From positions 222,948,928-223,012,927 of the forward strand of contig NC_090441.1 in the NCBI RefSeq assembly GCF_031143425.1: a stretch of DNA of 64,000 nucleotides, in the 5' to 3' direction. The notes below the pieces were generated by a model, which worked only from the letters and a program-made list of their open reading frames with translations, did no database searches and was not told the origin of the DNA. The translations under genes and the position numbers were made by a program. The stretch is from Pleurodeles waltl (lineage: Eukaryota > Chordata > Amphibia > Caudata > Salamandridae). This document shows positions 12,800 through 22,592 of this stretch, piece after piece; position 1 is the stretch's first letter; each line of letters opens with the position of its first letter.

Positions 12800-13142
12800 C
12801 CTCCCTTAACATGCACTTAAAAAGACATCTACAAGTTTGCGCATACCCTGGCACACACAAAGATACACACATAAACTTACAAACACAAAGGAGCAGGCAT
12901 ACATAAAAACATAAATGCACACACACCCAGTCATATGCTCACAAACACATGGGCACAAACACATACATACTCATTAACACGGGTACATGCACAGAAACAA
13001 CATTCAAACACATACAAGTGCATGCACAACAAATCCCACAGAATCACATTAATGTTCAACACAGTCATAAAACTAAAATTGATTAAAAAAGTTCATACCT
13101 ATTCATGCTCATACACACACCCACACACACACACACACACAC
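12800..13142 (+). repeat. CA-rich low-complexity tract ending in an (AC)n microsatellite
   Basis: The stretch is enriched in 'acacac', 'cacaaacac' and 'acataca'. It ends in a nearly pure AC run at about 13118-13142. The frame crossing it is low complexity and not a gene. Confidence 0.8.
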
Positions 13143-13591
13143 ATACTTGAAGACAAAGGTGGTAATTTACAATCTGACGGTGGGGTAGCCCAACTAATTT
13201 TGCTCCCCCAAAAGTCATGTTTGCCTACCTCATTAATTCACATATAATGAAACAACATACTGTAGCATGTATGTAACTAAGCTCTAAGTGTAGTTTACAT
13301 CATCAATTAATTTGCTGCAAACTATGTAAAGCTTCAGTGATCATGAGACTCCTGTACTAGAAAGCGACTAGTTTGCCTGTGTCTGGTGTGATAAGATGTA
13401 TGTGTACTCATAGCCATGCTGCTGAAAAACAAAGGAACATGTTGGACAGAAGCGTTGACGGACCAGTTCCTGCTAAGATGGAAAGTAGACAATATTAGGT
13501 GTTTGTGAAAAGAAAAAAAAAATGTATTTTTCTCTACACTGTGAATTAAAAAATGTGGGTTGATCAAATGATTTGTATTTAACCACATTTT
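13143..13591. other. Flanking DNA left of family A copy 2
   Basis: A/T-rich DNA without a recognised gene. The last three bases before the element are TTT, matching the TTT after its other end. Confidence 0.5.
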
Positions 13592-13660
13592 GGGGGTGAT
13601 TCTAACCCTGGCGGTCGGTGATAAAGCGGCGGCCAACCCGCCAACAGGCCGGCGGTCAAA
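13592..13660 (+). repeat. Terminal inverted repeat, SANT-side end of copy 2
   Basis: It starts GGGGGTGATTCTAACCCTGG and continues with 'ggtcggtgataaagcggcgg', matching the end of copy 1 at 4621. Only about the first 15 bp pair well with the opposite terminus at 22589. Confidence 0.88.
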
Positions 13661-14510
13661 AAAATGCAATTCTGACCCTGGCGGGAACCGCCAACACAGG
13701 CCGCCGCTTTAACACTCCGACCGCCACGGCAGTACAAACAAATAGCGCGGCGGTCACCGCCAACAGGCAGGCGGCAGACAATGTACCGCCCACCCTATCA
13801 TGACCCACCAATCCGCCACCTTTTCCGGGGCGGGAGCCCCGCCGATAAAAACACGGCGGAAACAGACTACGAACGGGAAACCGCTCACCTCTACGCACTC
13901 CACGAGGAAGGAGGACAGCATGGAACCCGAATTGAACATCATACCTGCTCTCGTCTACCTGCTCATCTACCACGAGTACGAACTCCGGCGCAGACGTCAA
14001 CGGTGAGTACTGCACCTACGACACACGGGAGGGGGGAGGACGAAAGGTTACGGGCACACACATATGCGAACCCCCCACCCCCCCAATATGTACATACCAA
14101 TGCAGAGCAACAAGTCACAGTGACACCACCCAAACACCCGTAAAAAATGCTATGACATAATCAAATTGGGAATAAATATTTATGTACAAATTAGCTTCAG
14201 AAAAGTATTGTTCAACCATCAAAAATATTTACATAAAAAAAAAATATTCACACAGCAGTGGATAACTGAAGCAAGAAGTCCTGCACATCTGACGATTTAA
14301 ATATGTCCGTGGGCCAAAGTGTAGCGAAACAAGGGCAAAGCCCACACAGGAGACCTGAGTCCTTTGGAGAGAACACTGCAGGGGCATCTGGTGACAAAAC
14401 TACAGGCACCTCAGGGGGAAGGGAAGGGGGGGCACCACAGCCACATGAGTCCACGACGCCAGATCCACGAAGGGCCCACCATGCCCACTGTACCATCCTG
14501 GGGAGTGCAA

Positions 14511-14716
14511 AGCCACAGTCTCTCAATGTCTCTACAGTGGGTGGGTTGCCCACTCGGCCATCCTGGGGAGTGCAAAGCCACAGTCTCTCAATGTCTCTAC
14601 AGTGGGTGGGTTGCCCACTCGGCCATCCTGGGGAGTGCAAAGCCACAGTCTCTCAATGTCTCTACAGTGGGTGGGTTGCCCACTCGGCCATCCTGGGGAG
14701 TGCAAAGCCACAATCC
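14511..14716 (-). repeat. 65-bp tandem repeat, three units
   Basis: Three near-identical 65-bp units containing 'ctctcaatgtctctacagtg' and 'ccatcctggggagtgcaaag'. The same segment is single-copy in copy 1 (about 3700) and amplified with a 55-bp period in copy 3 (52750-52960). Confidence 0.9.
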
Positions 14717-14783
14717 ATCAGGTGGATAAATGTCTCCACTGGACAAGGAGGATGCATAGTGGGCACAGTGAACCGTGAACAGT

Positions 14784-15390
14784 GCTTGAGAGGAGGGCCC
14801 AGCGGAGCGGTGCAGAGACGGCGGTGCCCAGCGGAGCGGTGCTTGAGAGGAGGCCCCAGCGGAGCGGTGCTTGAGAGGAGGGCCCAGCGGAGCGGTGCAG
14901 AGACGGCGGTGCCCAGCGGAGCGGTGCTTGAGATGAAGGGCCCAGCGGAGCGGTGCTTGAGATGAAGGGCCCAGCGGAGCGGTGCTTGAGATGAAGGGCC
15001 CAGCGGAGCGGTGCTTGAGATGAAGGGCCCAGCGGAGCGGTGCAGAGATGGCGGTGCCCAGCGGAGCGGTGCTTGAGAGGAGGCCCCAGCGGAGCGGTGC
15101 TTGAGAGGAGGGCCCAGCGGAGCGGTGCAGAGACGGCGGTGCCCAGCGGAGCGGTGCTTGAGATGAAGGGCCCAGCGGAGCCGTGCTTGAGATGAAGGGC
15201 CCAGCGGAGCGGTGCAGAGACGGCGGTGCCCAGCGGAGCGGTGCTTGACAGGAAGGGCCCAGCGGAGCGGTGCTTGACAGGAAGGGCCCAGCGGAGCGGT
15301 GCTTGAGATGAAGGGCCCAGCGGAGCGGTGCTTGACAGGAAGGGCCCAGCGGAGCGGTGCTTGACAGGAAGGCCCAGCGGAGCGGTGCTT
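14784..15390 (-). repeat. 29-bp GC-rich minisatellite (inverted counterpart of 3128-3610)
   Basis: Many units with the core agcggagcggtgcttgagat and 'gaagggccc', interspersed with an alternative 'gcagagacggcggtgccc' unit that is nearly absent from copy 1. It shows different expansion histories in the two copies. Confidence 0.9.
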
Positions 15391-15912
15391 GAGATGGCGG
15401 GGCCCACTTCAGCGGTGCTCTTCTGCACGGCGGGGCCCTGTTCAGCGGTGCCTGTCTTCACGGCGGGGCCCAGTTCAGCGGTGCTCTTCTGCACGGCGGG
15501 CCCAGTTCAGCGGTGCTCTTCTGCACGGCGGGGCCCTGTTCAGCGGTGCTCTTCTGCACGGCGGGGCCCAGTTCAGCGGTGCTCTTCTGCACGGCGGGGC
15601 CCTGTTCAGCGGTGCTCTTCTGCGCGGCGGGGCCCTGTTCAGCGGTGCCTGTCTTGGCGGCGGGGCCCTGTTCAGCGGTGCTCTTCTGCACGGCGGGGCC
15701 CAGTTCAGCGGTGCTCTTCTGCACGGCGGGGCCCAGTTCAGTGGTGCTCTTCTGCACGGCGGGGCCCTGTTCAGCGGTGCTCTTCTGCACGGCGGGGCCC
15801 AGTTCAGCGGTGCTCTTCTGCACGGCGGGGCCCTGTTCAGCGGTGCTCTTCTGCGCGGCGGGGCCCAGTTCAGCGGTGCCTGTCTTGGCGGCGGGGCCCA
15901 GTTCAGCGGTGC
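15391..15912 (-). repeat. 33-bp GC-rich minisatellite (inverted counterpart of 2771-3127)
   Basis: About sixteen units of 33 bp with the core gcggggccctgttcagcggt and 'gctcttctgcac'. Open frames run through it in several frames because the period is a multiple of three. Confidence 0.9.
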
Positions 15913-15957
15913 TCGTGCAGTATGTCAAGGGAGTCAGACCTGGCCTGGACACCCTGC

Positions 15958-18502
15958 TCACTCGCCCTCCGAACGTGCAGTGTCTGGCCCCTTCGGGGAC
16001 AGAGTCCTGGGCCCTTTGGTGTCGTCCCTTGCACCCGGGATGGGGCTTGTGGGGCCCTCCTGCTCCGCGCTCCTGGTGGCTGCCCTCTCCGCCCTGCTGC
16101 CCTTCCGCTCCTTAGATGGGGCCCTCGGGCCCTTGCCTCCCCTGGCTGTTGTGGCAGGTGAAGCGGCCGGAGTTATCTCCTTGGGGGCAGCCGTCTCTGT
16201 CCGCTCACGGCGGCCCTTCACTTTCCGGGTCCTCTTGCCTGGGGGGGGCTGGCTGTCCCCTTGCTGCTGACTGAAGTGTCACTGCCGCCAAAGGGTGGAC
16301 TCCATATCCCATGCACCACTTTCACCTTAGAGGCTGGGCTGGTGGTGGCTGAGGTGCCCTTGGGACTTTTCCCAGATGGAGGGGGTGGGTCAGGGGAGGG
16401 AAAGAGGTTAAGATTGGAGAGGTAATATTTCTTAGGACCAAGGTAAAGGGTAGGAGTAGTGGTGATAGAAGTGGAGGAAGAGGATGTGGTTGTATGAGAG
16501 TCAGGTGTGCTGTCCTTGGGTGCAGGTGACTGGGACGTAGGCTGTCATGAGGTGGTTGCCTGTTGTTTGGGTGTCTGCCTGCATTTATGTGTCTTGGAAG
16601 AGGGGGTGACAGACACAGTGGGAGAGGACACAGGGGACGTGTACATGGCAGTGGGGGTGGTGACTGCACGTGTGAGGACTGAAGTGGAGGGTGTGCTGGT
16701 GATGGAAGAACTGGCTGATGTTGGTGTGCATGCAGGTGTGAGTGTAGACGTCACAGGGAGGGAGGAGGGAGACGAGGAGGACGGGGACACAGAGGTGGTA
16801 GTGGCTGTTGGTATGTCTGCATCTGGGTGTTGCTTGGGTGAATGCTTGTGTGTTCTGTGGTGCTTATGTTTGGATGAGCTGGCCTTGGGTGTTGAGGTGT
16901 GTGCAGGCTGGTCTGATGGTGTGGATGGGATAGGCTGAGGAACAGGAGACAGAGAAAGGGTGGAGGCAGATAGAAGAGGGAGACTGGAGACAGGGACAAT
17001 GGCTGCCGTCAGTGCTGAGGCCAGAGAAGTGAACGATCGTTGATGGGCAGCCTGACCCGAATGAATGCCCTCCAGGTAGGCATTGCTCCGATGCACCTCC
17101 CTTTGCACCCCCTGGATGGCATTCAAAAGGGTAGTCTGCCCAACAATGAGCGTCCTCACGAGGTCAATGAGCTCTGCACTGAGGGCAGCAGGGGTAACAG
17201 AGGCAGGGGCTGAGGTGCCTGGGGCGAAGGAGACGCGCGCCTTCCTGGGCGAGCGGGCACGGAGCGAAGACTGAGGTGCTGCTGGGAGGGCGGTGCTGGT
17301 GCGCTGGGTGGCGGCTGTACCTGTTGTTGCGGGGGGCACAGATGTTGCCGCCCCCGCTAGGGAGCTCCCAAACGCGGACGTGTCCGTGTCGCTGGTGTCT
17401 CCACTGGCCCCCGTTGTGGTGCTCCCCTCGCCCTCCGGATCACTGGTGCCCTCGGTGTCTGTTTCAGTGCCCACCGGGGCCTGGTGACTTGCAGCTCCCT
17501 CGTGCTCCGACGCCAATTCTCCTCCGCCTGATGATGCTAAAGCACAAGAAGACAAAGAATAAGGGTGGGGGGAGAAATAAAACAAAGTTGAGTGCATGCC
17601 TTGTCAATACCCTTGGCGGAGAGGACAGACACAGGTGCCTCATGCACTAAGTCGCGAACTTGGGGTACACTACTCAGTACTTCTGACTAGGCCAACAGGT
17701 CTAGGGACAACAGACGCGCACATGGGTGATGCTGGACCATGGATAGCTGCACTTGGCACCCTACAGAGGTGGGGGGCGGGGGCACAGGGCCATGTCTAAG
17801 GGAGGGAACTACACTCCAGAAAGCGCCCTGGCCTACTGTCACCCACAGCCCTCCTCCCCCACCCAGACGCCTCGACTGCACGTAAACATAGCAGAATGTG
17901 CAGATACTCACCCCCTTGTGTCTGCTGTGCTGTCCTCAAGCGCCCATCCAAATCAGGGTAGGCCACCGCCAGGATCCGGGACATCAGGGGGGTCAGGGTA
18001 CGACTGGCACCCCTCCTAGGTCGGGAGGCCATCCCCAGCAGTGTCTCGGCGGTCTTTCGTGTTCCGCGGCGGATGTCCTCCCACCTCTTGCGGCAGTGGG
18101 TGCCCCGTCTGGTGTAGACCCCCAGTGTCCGGACTTCCTTGGCGATGGCACGCCAAATATCGATTTTCTGATGGGCGCTCACCTGTTTGACATGTACAGG
18201 GTGGGAAAGAGAAAACGTCACATTTCTGCATGTTTGGAGTACATGCCCCCCCCTCCCCAACCTTGCCATGTGGCCCATTCTCACATCTGTCGTGAGTTGC
18301 ACTCCTCATTTCCTCCCCACCCCACCAACTTACATCCCCCCCACTCCACACAGGCATAACCCATTCAATGTGCATTCAGTGTACTCACCTGTTGGTCTGG
18401 AGGACCGTAGAGTAGCGCATACTGGGGGAGGACCCCATCCACAAGTTTCTCCAACTCTTCAGACGTGAAGGCAGGGGCCCTTTCCCCAGTCGCAGCAGCC
18501 AT
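15958..18502 (-). pseudogene. Harbinger Myb/SANT-like protein gene, family A copy 2 (broken)
   Basis: This is the same three-exon gene as at 185-2729. The exons are the complements of 18389-18502, 17912-18182 and about 15958-17536, with conserved splice sites and identical exon 1 and 2 lengths (114 and 271 bp). The SANT domain is intact. Exon 3 is interrupted by an in-frame TGA at 16545-16547, where copy 1 has a proline codon. A C-run near 16240-16250 has one base fewer (8 against 9), shifting the frame before the basic C-terminus. The predicted product therefore keeps the SANT domain and coiled coil but loses the rest of the S/T-rich linker and the basic tail. A truncated protein could still bind DNA; that is speculation. 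Confidence 0.82.
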
Positions 18503-18977
18503 TGTCACTTCCAGACCGAGTTCACAGCAGCACTTGCAGTATAGGTCCTCTCCTGTGGATGATCAGGTCTCGAGTGATTAAGCAGATAGAAAATGGCGGT
18601 CACGCCCGCGGCGGTGCATACCGCGGCGGTGCGTACCGCAACCGCCGGCGCACATCGTCATTGGCTCCTGAATCCCATAGGGTTCAATGTTAACCAATGC
18701 GTCTTCGCACAGCGGTCTTCGACCGCCTACCGCCACGGTGTGCCACGCCAGCGCAGTTACCCCACATCCCATTGTCCCACTTCACAGGTCAGGCAGCTGC
18801 CATTTCAAGGGCCCACATGGCTTAATTTCTACTGCGTCACACAGGCTTTGGCACACATACAAACATAGGAAGCCATACATTTACGTGTACTGTGCAAGCT
18901 GTGTTGTACGTACCTGTGAGTTGATTGACTCTGTACTCCATATTCCCATTCCTAGGCACCGTCCGCTGGGACTTGCG
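18503..18977. promoter_or_regulatory. Divergent intergenic region between the SANT gene and the transposase
   Basis: The two genes start back to back, with about 475 bp between their proposed ATGs. The region has a GC-rich 'gcggcggtgcataccgcggcgg' type block near 18610-18650 and an A/T-richer part near 18830-18900. A possible splice acceptor (cattcctag) lies 20-30 bp before the transposase ATG, so a 5' non-coding exon may exist. No TATA box was convincing. Shared promoter function is inferred from layout. Confidence 0.45.
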
Positions 18978-19991
18978 ATGAGAAGGAGGAATCCTCGCGT
19001 GTACCGACCGCTGGTGGACCTGTCGACAATGGAAGAACGCCATATAATACTACGATACCGACTTGACCGAGCCACTATCCATGAACTGTGTGCCCAGCTG
19101 GAGCCAGCCCTGATGTCCCCCATCCGCCAACCCACAGGAATTCCCCCTCTAGTGCAGGTTCTGTCAGTCCTCCATTTTTTGGCAAGTGGCTCATTCCAGA
19201 CAACAGTGGCCATGTCATCTGGAATGTCTCAGCCTATGTTTTCAAAGATTTTGTCCAGAGTGTTGTCTGCCCTGATGAAACTCATGCGGAGCTACATCAT
19301 TTTCCCAGAGGAGGGTGATTTACCTACAGTGAAAGCTGATTTCTATGCCCTTGGACACATCCCCAACATAATTGGTGCAATAGATGGGACCCATGTGGCT
19401 TTAGTCCCCCCAAATGACGATGAACAGGTGTACCGAAACAGGAAAAATTATCATTCGATGAATGTCCAGGTGGTCTGTTTGGCTGACCAGTACATCTCCC
19501 ATGTAAATGCCAAGTTCCCTGGGTCAGTGCATGACGCGTATGTAATGCGGAATAGCAGCATTCCCTATGTGATGGAACAGCTACAGAGACAGCATGTGTG
19601 GCTAATAGGTGACTCTGGTTACCCCAACCTGCCGTGGCTACTGACCCCAGTGAGGAATCCCAGGACAAGGGCAGAGGAACGGTACAATGAGGCCCATGGG
19701 CGTACTAGGAGGGTGATTGAGCGAACCTTTGGGCTCCTGAAGGCCAGATTTAGGTGCCTGCATATGACAGGTGGATCCCTGATGTACTCACCGAAGAAGG
19801 TGTGCCATATCATCGTGGCGTGCTGTATGCTTCACAACCTGGCTTTGCGACGCCAGGTGCCTTTCCTGCAGGAGGATGGTCCAGATGGTGGTGTTGTAGA
19901 AGCCGTGGAGCCTGTGGAGAGTGAAGAGGAGGAAGACGACGGTGAGAACACAGACAACAGGGAGACTGTTATACAACAGTATTTCCAGTAG
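18978..19991 (+). CDS. PIF/Harbinger DDE transposase (HARBI1-like), apparently intact
   Basis: A 337-residue endonuclease/transposase in one exon, close to the usual 350 residues of HARBI1-like proteins. Residues about 55-90 carry the family's IPPLVQVLSVLHFLASGSFQ stretch (helix-turn-helix region). The DDE_Tnp_4-type nuclease domain follows, with conserved acidic residues in IDGTH (D136), PGSVHD (D186), GDSGY (D212) and IERTFG (E248) and the YRNRKNYHSMNVQ motif at 152-164. The acidic C-terminus ends in a run of Glu/Asp. The upstream frame is open to 18687, but ATG 18978 (MRRRNPRVYRPL) fits the family N-terminus and follows a possible splice acceptor. It cuts the element at its termini and makes 3-bp duplications, acting in the nucleus with the Myb-like partners. 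No defect was seen. Confidence 0.92.
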   Translation: MRRRNPRVYRPLVDLSTMEERHIILRYRLDRATIHELCAQLEPALMSPIRQPTGIPPLVQVLSVLHFLASGSFQTTVAMSSGMSQPMFSKILSRVLSALMKLMRSYIIFPEEGDLPTVKADFYALGHIPNIIGAIDGTHVALVPPNDDEQVYRNRKNYHSMNVQVVCLADQYISHVNAKFPGSVHDAYVMRNSSIPYVMEQLQRQHVWLIGDSGYPNLPWLLTPVRNPRTRAEERYNEAHGRTRRVIERTFGLLKARFRCLHMTGGSLMYSPKKVCHIIVACCMLHNLALRRQVPFLQEDGPDGGVVEAVEPVESEEEEDDGENTDNRETVIQQYFQ

Positions 19992-20280
19992 CCCACAGGT
20001 AAGAATCACCCACGCCATTTCACGTTTGCTTAGAGCCTCCTGCATCTCTACTTTCTGTATTTCCCCCCAGTTCTTTGTGACTAATTTTTGTTTTTCCCTT
20101 TCCCTTCTCAGTGCTGTATGACTCAGTGCGTGACTTCTGCTTGGTTTGCCCATGAACTACATCGTATTGACATTGGTATGTTGTCATCACTAATTGACCG
20201 AACAGATATTGAAGTGTAATGTGTAATACATTTGTGAAGAATACAGCATGACTCCAAACTGATTTGTGTGCAAAATGTGA

Positions 20281-20286
20281 TTTATT
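20281..20286 (-). promoter_or_regulatory. Polyadenylation signal AATAAA for the NAIF1-like gene
   Basis: TTTATT on the plus strand, AATAAA on the coding strand, lies about 215 bp beyond the stop codon of the minus-strand Myb gene. It sits between the convergent transposase and Myb genes. Confidence 0.6.
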
Positions 20287-20499
20287 TACAGTGCTAGATA
20301 TTGGTACATGTGCTTATAAGGGTGATGGGTGGGGGTGGAGTAATGTCCATGGCAGAGTCCAGTTCTCAGTCTCACAGGTGCATTGTCCTTTTGCCTGTGG
20401 AAGGATGGAGCAGAGGCAGTTCATGGTTGGACAGGGTGGCAATGTGGGACAGTGGGAAGACTTCAGGGGGTATGTCCTGCTGGCGGGGATCTTGACATC

Positions 20500-22000
20500 C
20501 TACTCTGTCGTTTTTCTCAGGCTCCTCTTGCGGGATGGTTGTTCTTCAGCAGGAGGTGGGGTTCTGGTTGCCTGTCGTGGTGTTGGGGCCTCCTGTCCAC
20601 TAGCGCCGGCGGAGGTGGTAGGCTGTTCCTGGTCCGGGCTAGTGACAGGGGCCCTGTGTGGTGCCACATGGTCCCGCAACGTGTCTTCGATCCTGTTGAG
20701 GGCCAGGACGATGGTCCCCATTGCGGTCCCGATGTTTCTCAGCTCGTCCCTGAACCCCATGTAGCGTTCCTCCTGCTGTGCCTGGATCTCCGTGAACCTG
20801 GCCAGTACCGTCGCCATTGTCTCTTGGGAGTGATGGTAGGCTCCCATGATGGTGGTGAGGGCCTCTTGGAGAGTGGGTTCCCTGGGCCTCTCCTCCCCCC
20901 CTGTCGCACATCAGCCCTCCGAGTTGCCCGGTTTCCCCCGGCCTCTGTCCCCTGGACGGTGTGCCCGCTACCACTGCCCCCAGGTCCCTGTTGTTGTTGG
21001 GTTGGTGGGTTAGCCTGGGTGCCCTGTAGTGGCAGACACACCGCTGATTGACCTGTCCTAGAGACTGAGGCATGGTCCCGCTGGGTGGGTGCTGTGCTGG
21101 TGTTGCCAGAGGGGGTCGGGTCTGGTGTGGCCTGTGGCTGCCTGAGGGGAACCCACTGTCCAGAGGTCCCCGATGGTCCGGGCTGGTCATCAGGTTCAGT
21201 GTCGACAGAGCTGTTGTCATCACTCTGGGCCTGTTCCGGGGTTGGGATGGACATTTCTGGACCCTCCTGACCGGTGTGTTGGCGTTCGGGTCCTGCATGG
21301 GGTAAGAGAGTTTGGTTATTGTTTCTGTGTGTGCAATAGCGTGCGAGTTATGGGTGCCCTTGTCCCCCAGTGCAGGCATTCCCTTGAGGGAGGTGTTGTG
21401 AGGGTAGTTAGTGGGGGGGATGGGTAAGTGCAGTGGTCATGCTTAGGTGATGGGTGTCCATGGTTTGTGGTGGCATGCAGGGGTTGGTGTTGGGATGGGT
21501 GGGTTGTGCTGGTGAGACATTGTCAGGGAGGATGTCTGCTGGGGGGTTGGGGGTGAGGGTGGGGGTGTGGGTTGGCATGCTGGTGGGGTGGGGGGGATAA
21601 AGTAGTTGAGATCGGACTTACCAGAGTCCATTCCTCCGGATACTCCAGCGAGGCCCTGAGGATGCAGGATGTTCAAGACCTCTTGCTCCCATGATGTAAA
21701 TTCGGGAGGGGTGGGTGGGGGTCCGCCGCCAGTCTTCTGGACCGCGATGTTGTGCCTTGAGACCATCGATCGCACCTTCCCCCGTAGGTCGTTCCATCGT
21801 TTGCGGAGGTCCTCCCGATTTCTGGGATGCTGTCCCACCGCGTTGACCCTGTCCACGATCCGCTGCCATAGCTCCGCCTTCCTGGCTATACTGGTGTGCT
21901 GCACCTGTGAGCCGAAGAGCTGGGGTTCCACTCTTAGGATTTCCTCCACCATGACCCGGAGTTCTTGGTCCGAAAACCGTGGGTGCCTTTGGGGTGCCAT
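20500..22000 (-). pseudogene. NAIF1-like Myb DNA-binding protein gene of Harbinger family A (one frameshift)
   Basis: Two exons, complements of 21622-22000 and 20500-21292, joined by a GT-AG intron in matching phase. Exon 1 encodes a Myb/SANT-like domain at residues about 8-85: RFSDQELRVMVEEILRVEPQ, then LWQRIVDRVNAVG and REDLRKRWNDLRGKVRSMV. This resembles the Harbinger Myb protein that gave rise to vertebrate NAIF1. Exon 2 encodes a Pro/Gly/Gln-rich linker and a helical C-terminal part (ARFTEIQAQQEERYMGFRDE) ending in a basic tail. A run of seven G near 20895-20901 puts the two halves of exon 2 in different frames; one extra G would align them. The gene is the second Myb-like protein of the element, distinct from the SANT protein. 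The intact exon 1 length (379 bp) equals that of copy 3. Confidence 0.82.
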
Positions 22001-22529
22001 GGGGTGGTGTGGGTGAGGTGTGGGGTGGTGTATGTGGTTATGAGTGTGTTGGTGTTTGGTGCTTTGTGCTTCTATGTGGTGTGTGTGATGGTGTAGTGTG
22101 CCTCAGTGTGTATAGCTGTATATTGTCTGCTGAATCTCTCTCTCCTTCGTCAAAATTGTGGTTGTAGGGGTTTGTGGGTGATGTGGGTGTGTGTTTTATA
22201 GTTGATTGATTGTGTGGGAGTGGTGGATGTATGTGTTTCAGGTGTGTGTATTTCAAATTGTCCAATGTGGCTGTGTTTTGGTGCTGTGTGTGTATTTTGA
22301 CCGCCGCGGTGTGTACCGCCAATGGTATACCGCGTTTGAAAGACCGCCGCGTGGATTCGTGGGTCGTAATGGCATGGGCGTATTTCTGTTGGCGTGACGG
22401 TGGAGGTTTGGTCATCTCCAGTTTATCGCTGCCCGCTGATGTGGCGGGCTGCAGTGGAGGTCGGATTTTTGGCGGTTTGGCCGTTGTGGGTCAGAATGGC
22501 CGTGGCGGCTTACCGCGGCCGCGGTGGTG

Positions 22530-22589
22530 TTTTGGCGGTCTTCTGACCGGCGGTAAGCGCCTTTTACCACTGAAGTCAGAATGACCCCC
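22530..22589 (-). repeat. Terminal inverted repeat, NAIF1-side end of copy 2
   Basis: It reads GGGGGTCATTCTGACT inward from 22589, then 'ggtaaaaggcgcttaccgcc'. The following bases TTT (22590-22592) match those before 13592. Confidence 0.88.
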
Positions 22590-22592
22590 TTT

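Larger units (their letters stand above)
13592..22589 (-). mobile_element. Complete PIF/Harbinger element, family A copy 2 (8,998 bp)
   Basis: A full-length DNA transposon. One end reads GGGGGTGATTCTAACC inward from 13592 and the other GGGGGTCATTCTGACT inward from 22589. TTT lies on both sides as a 3-bp target duplication, though the T-rich context weakens this. It holds, from left to right: a minisatellite-rich 3' region, a broken SANT gene (minus), a transposase (plus, intact) and a NAIF1-like Myb gene (minus, one frameshift). It is inverted relative to copy 1; the shared part is collinear from 4621 back to base 1. The transposase looks intact while both accessory genes are damaged, so autonomous activity would need help from other copies. 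Confidence 0.93.

Noticed and set aside
14303..16270. Several frames of 200-293 residues in the inverted minisatellites
   Set aside because: Same repeat artefact. The real gene here is the minus-strand SANT gene, and these frames are not conserved between copies.
20264..21427. Plus-strand frames of up to 222 residues
   Set aside because: They are shadows of the minus-strand NAIF1-like exon 2, whose sequence is GC-rich and so lacks stops on both strands.
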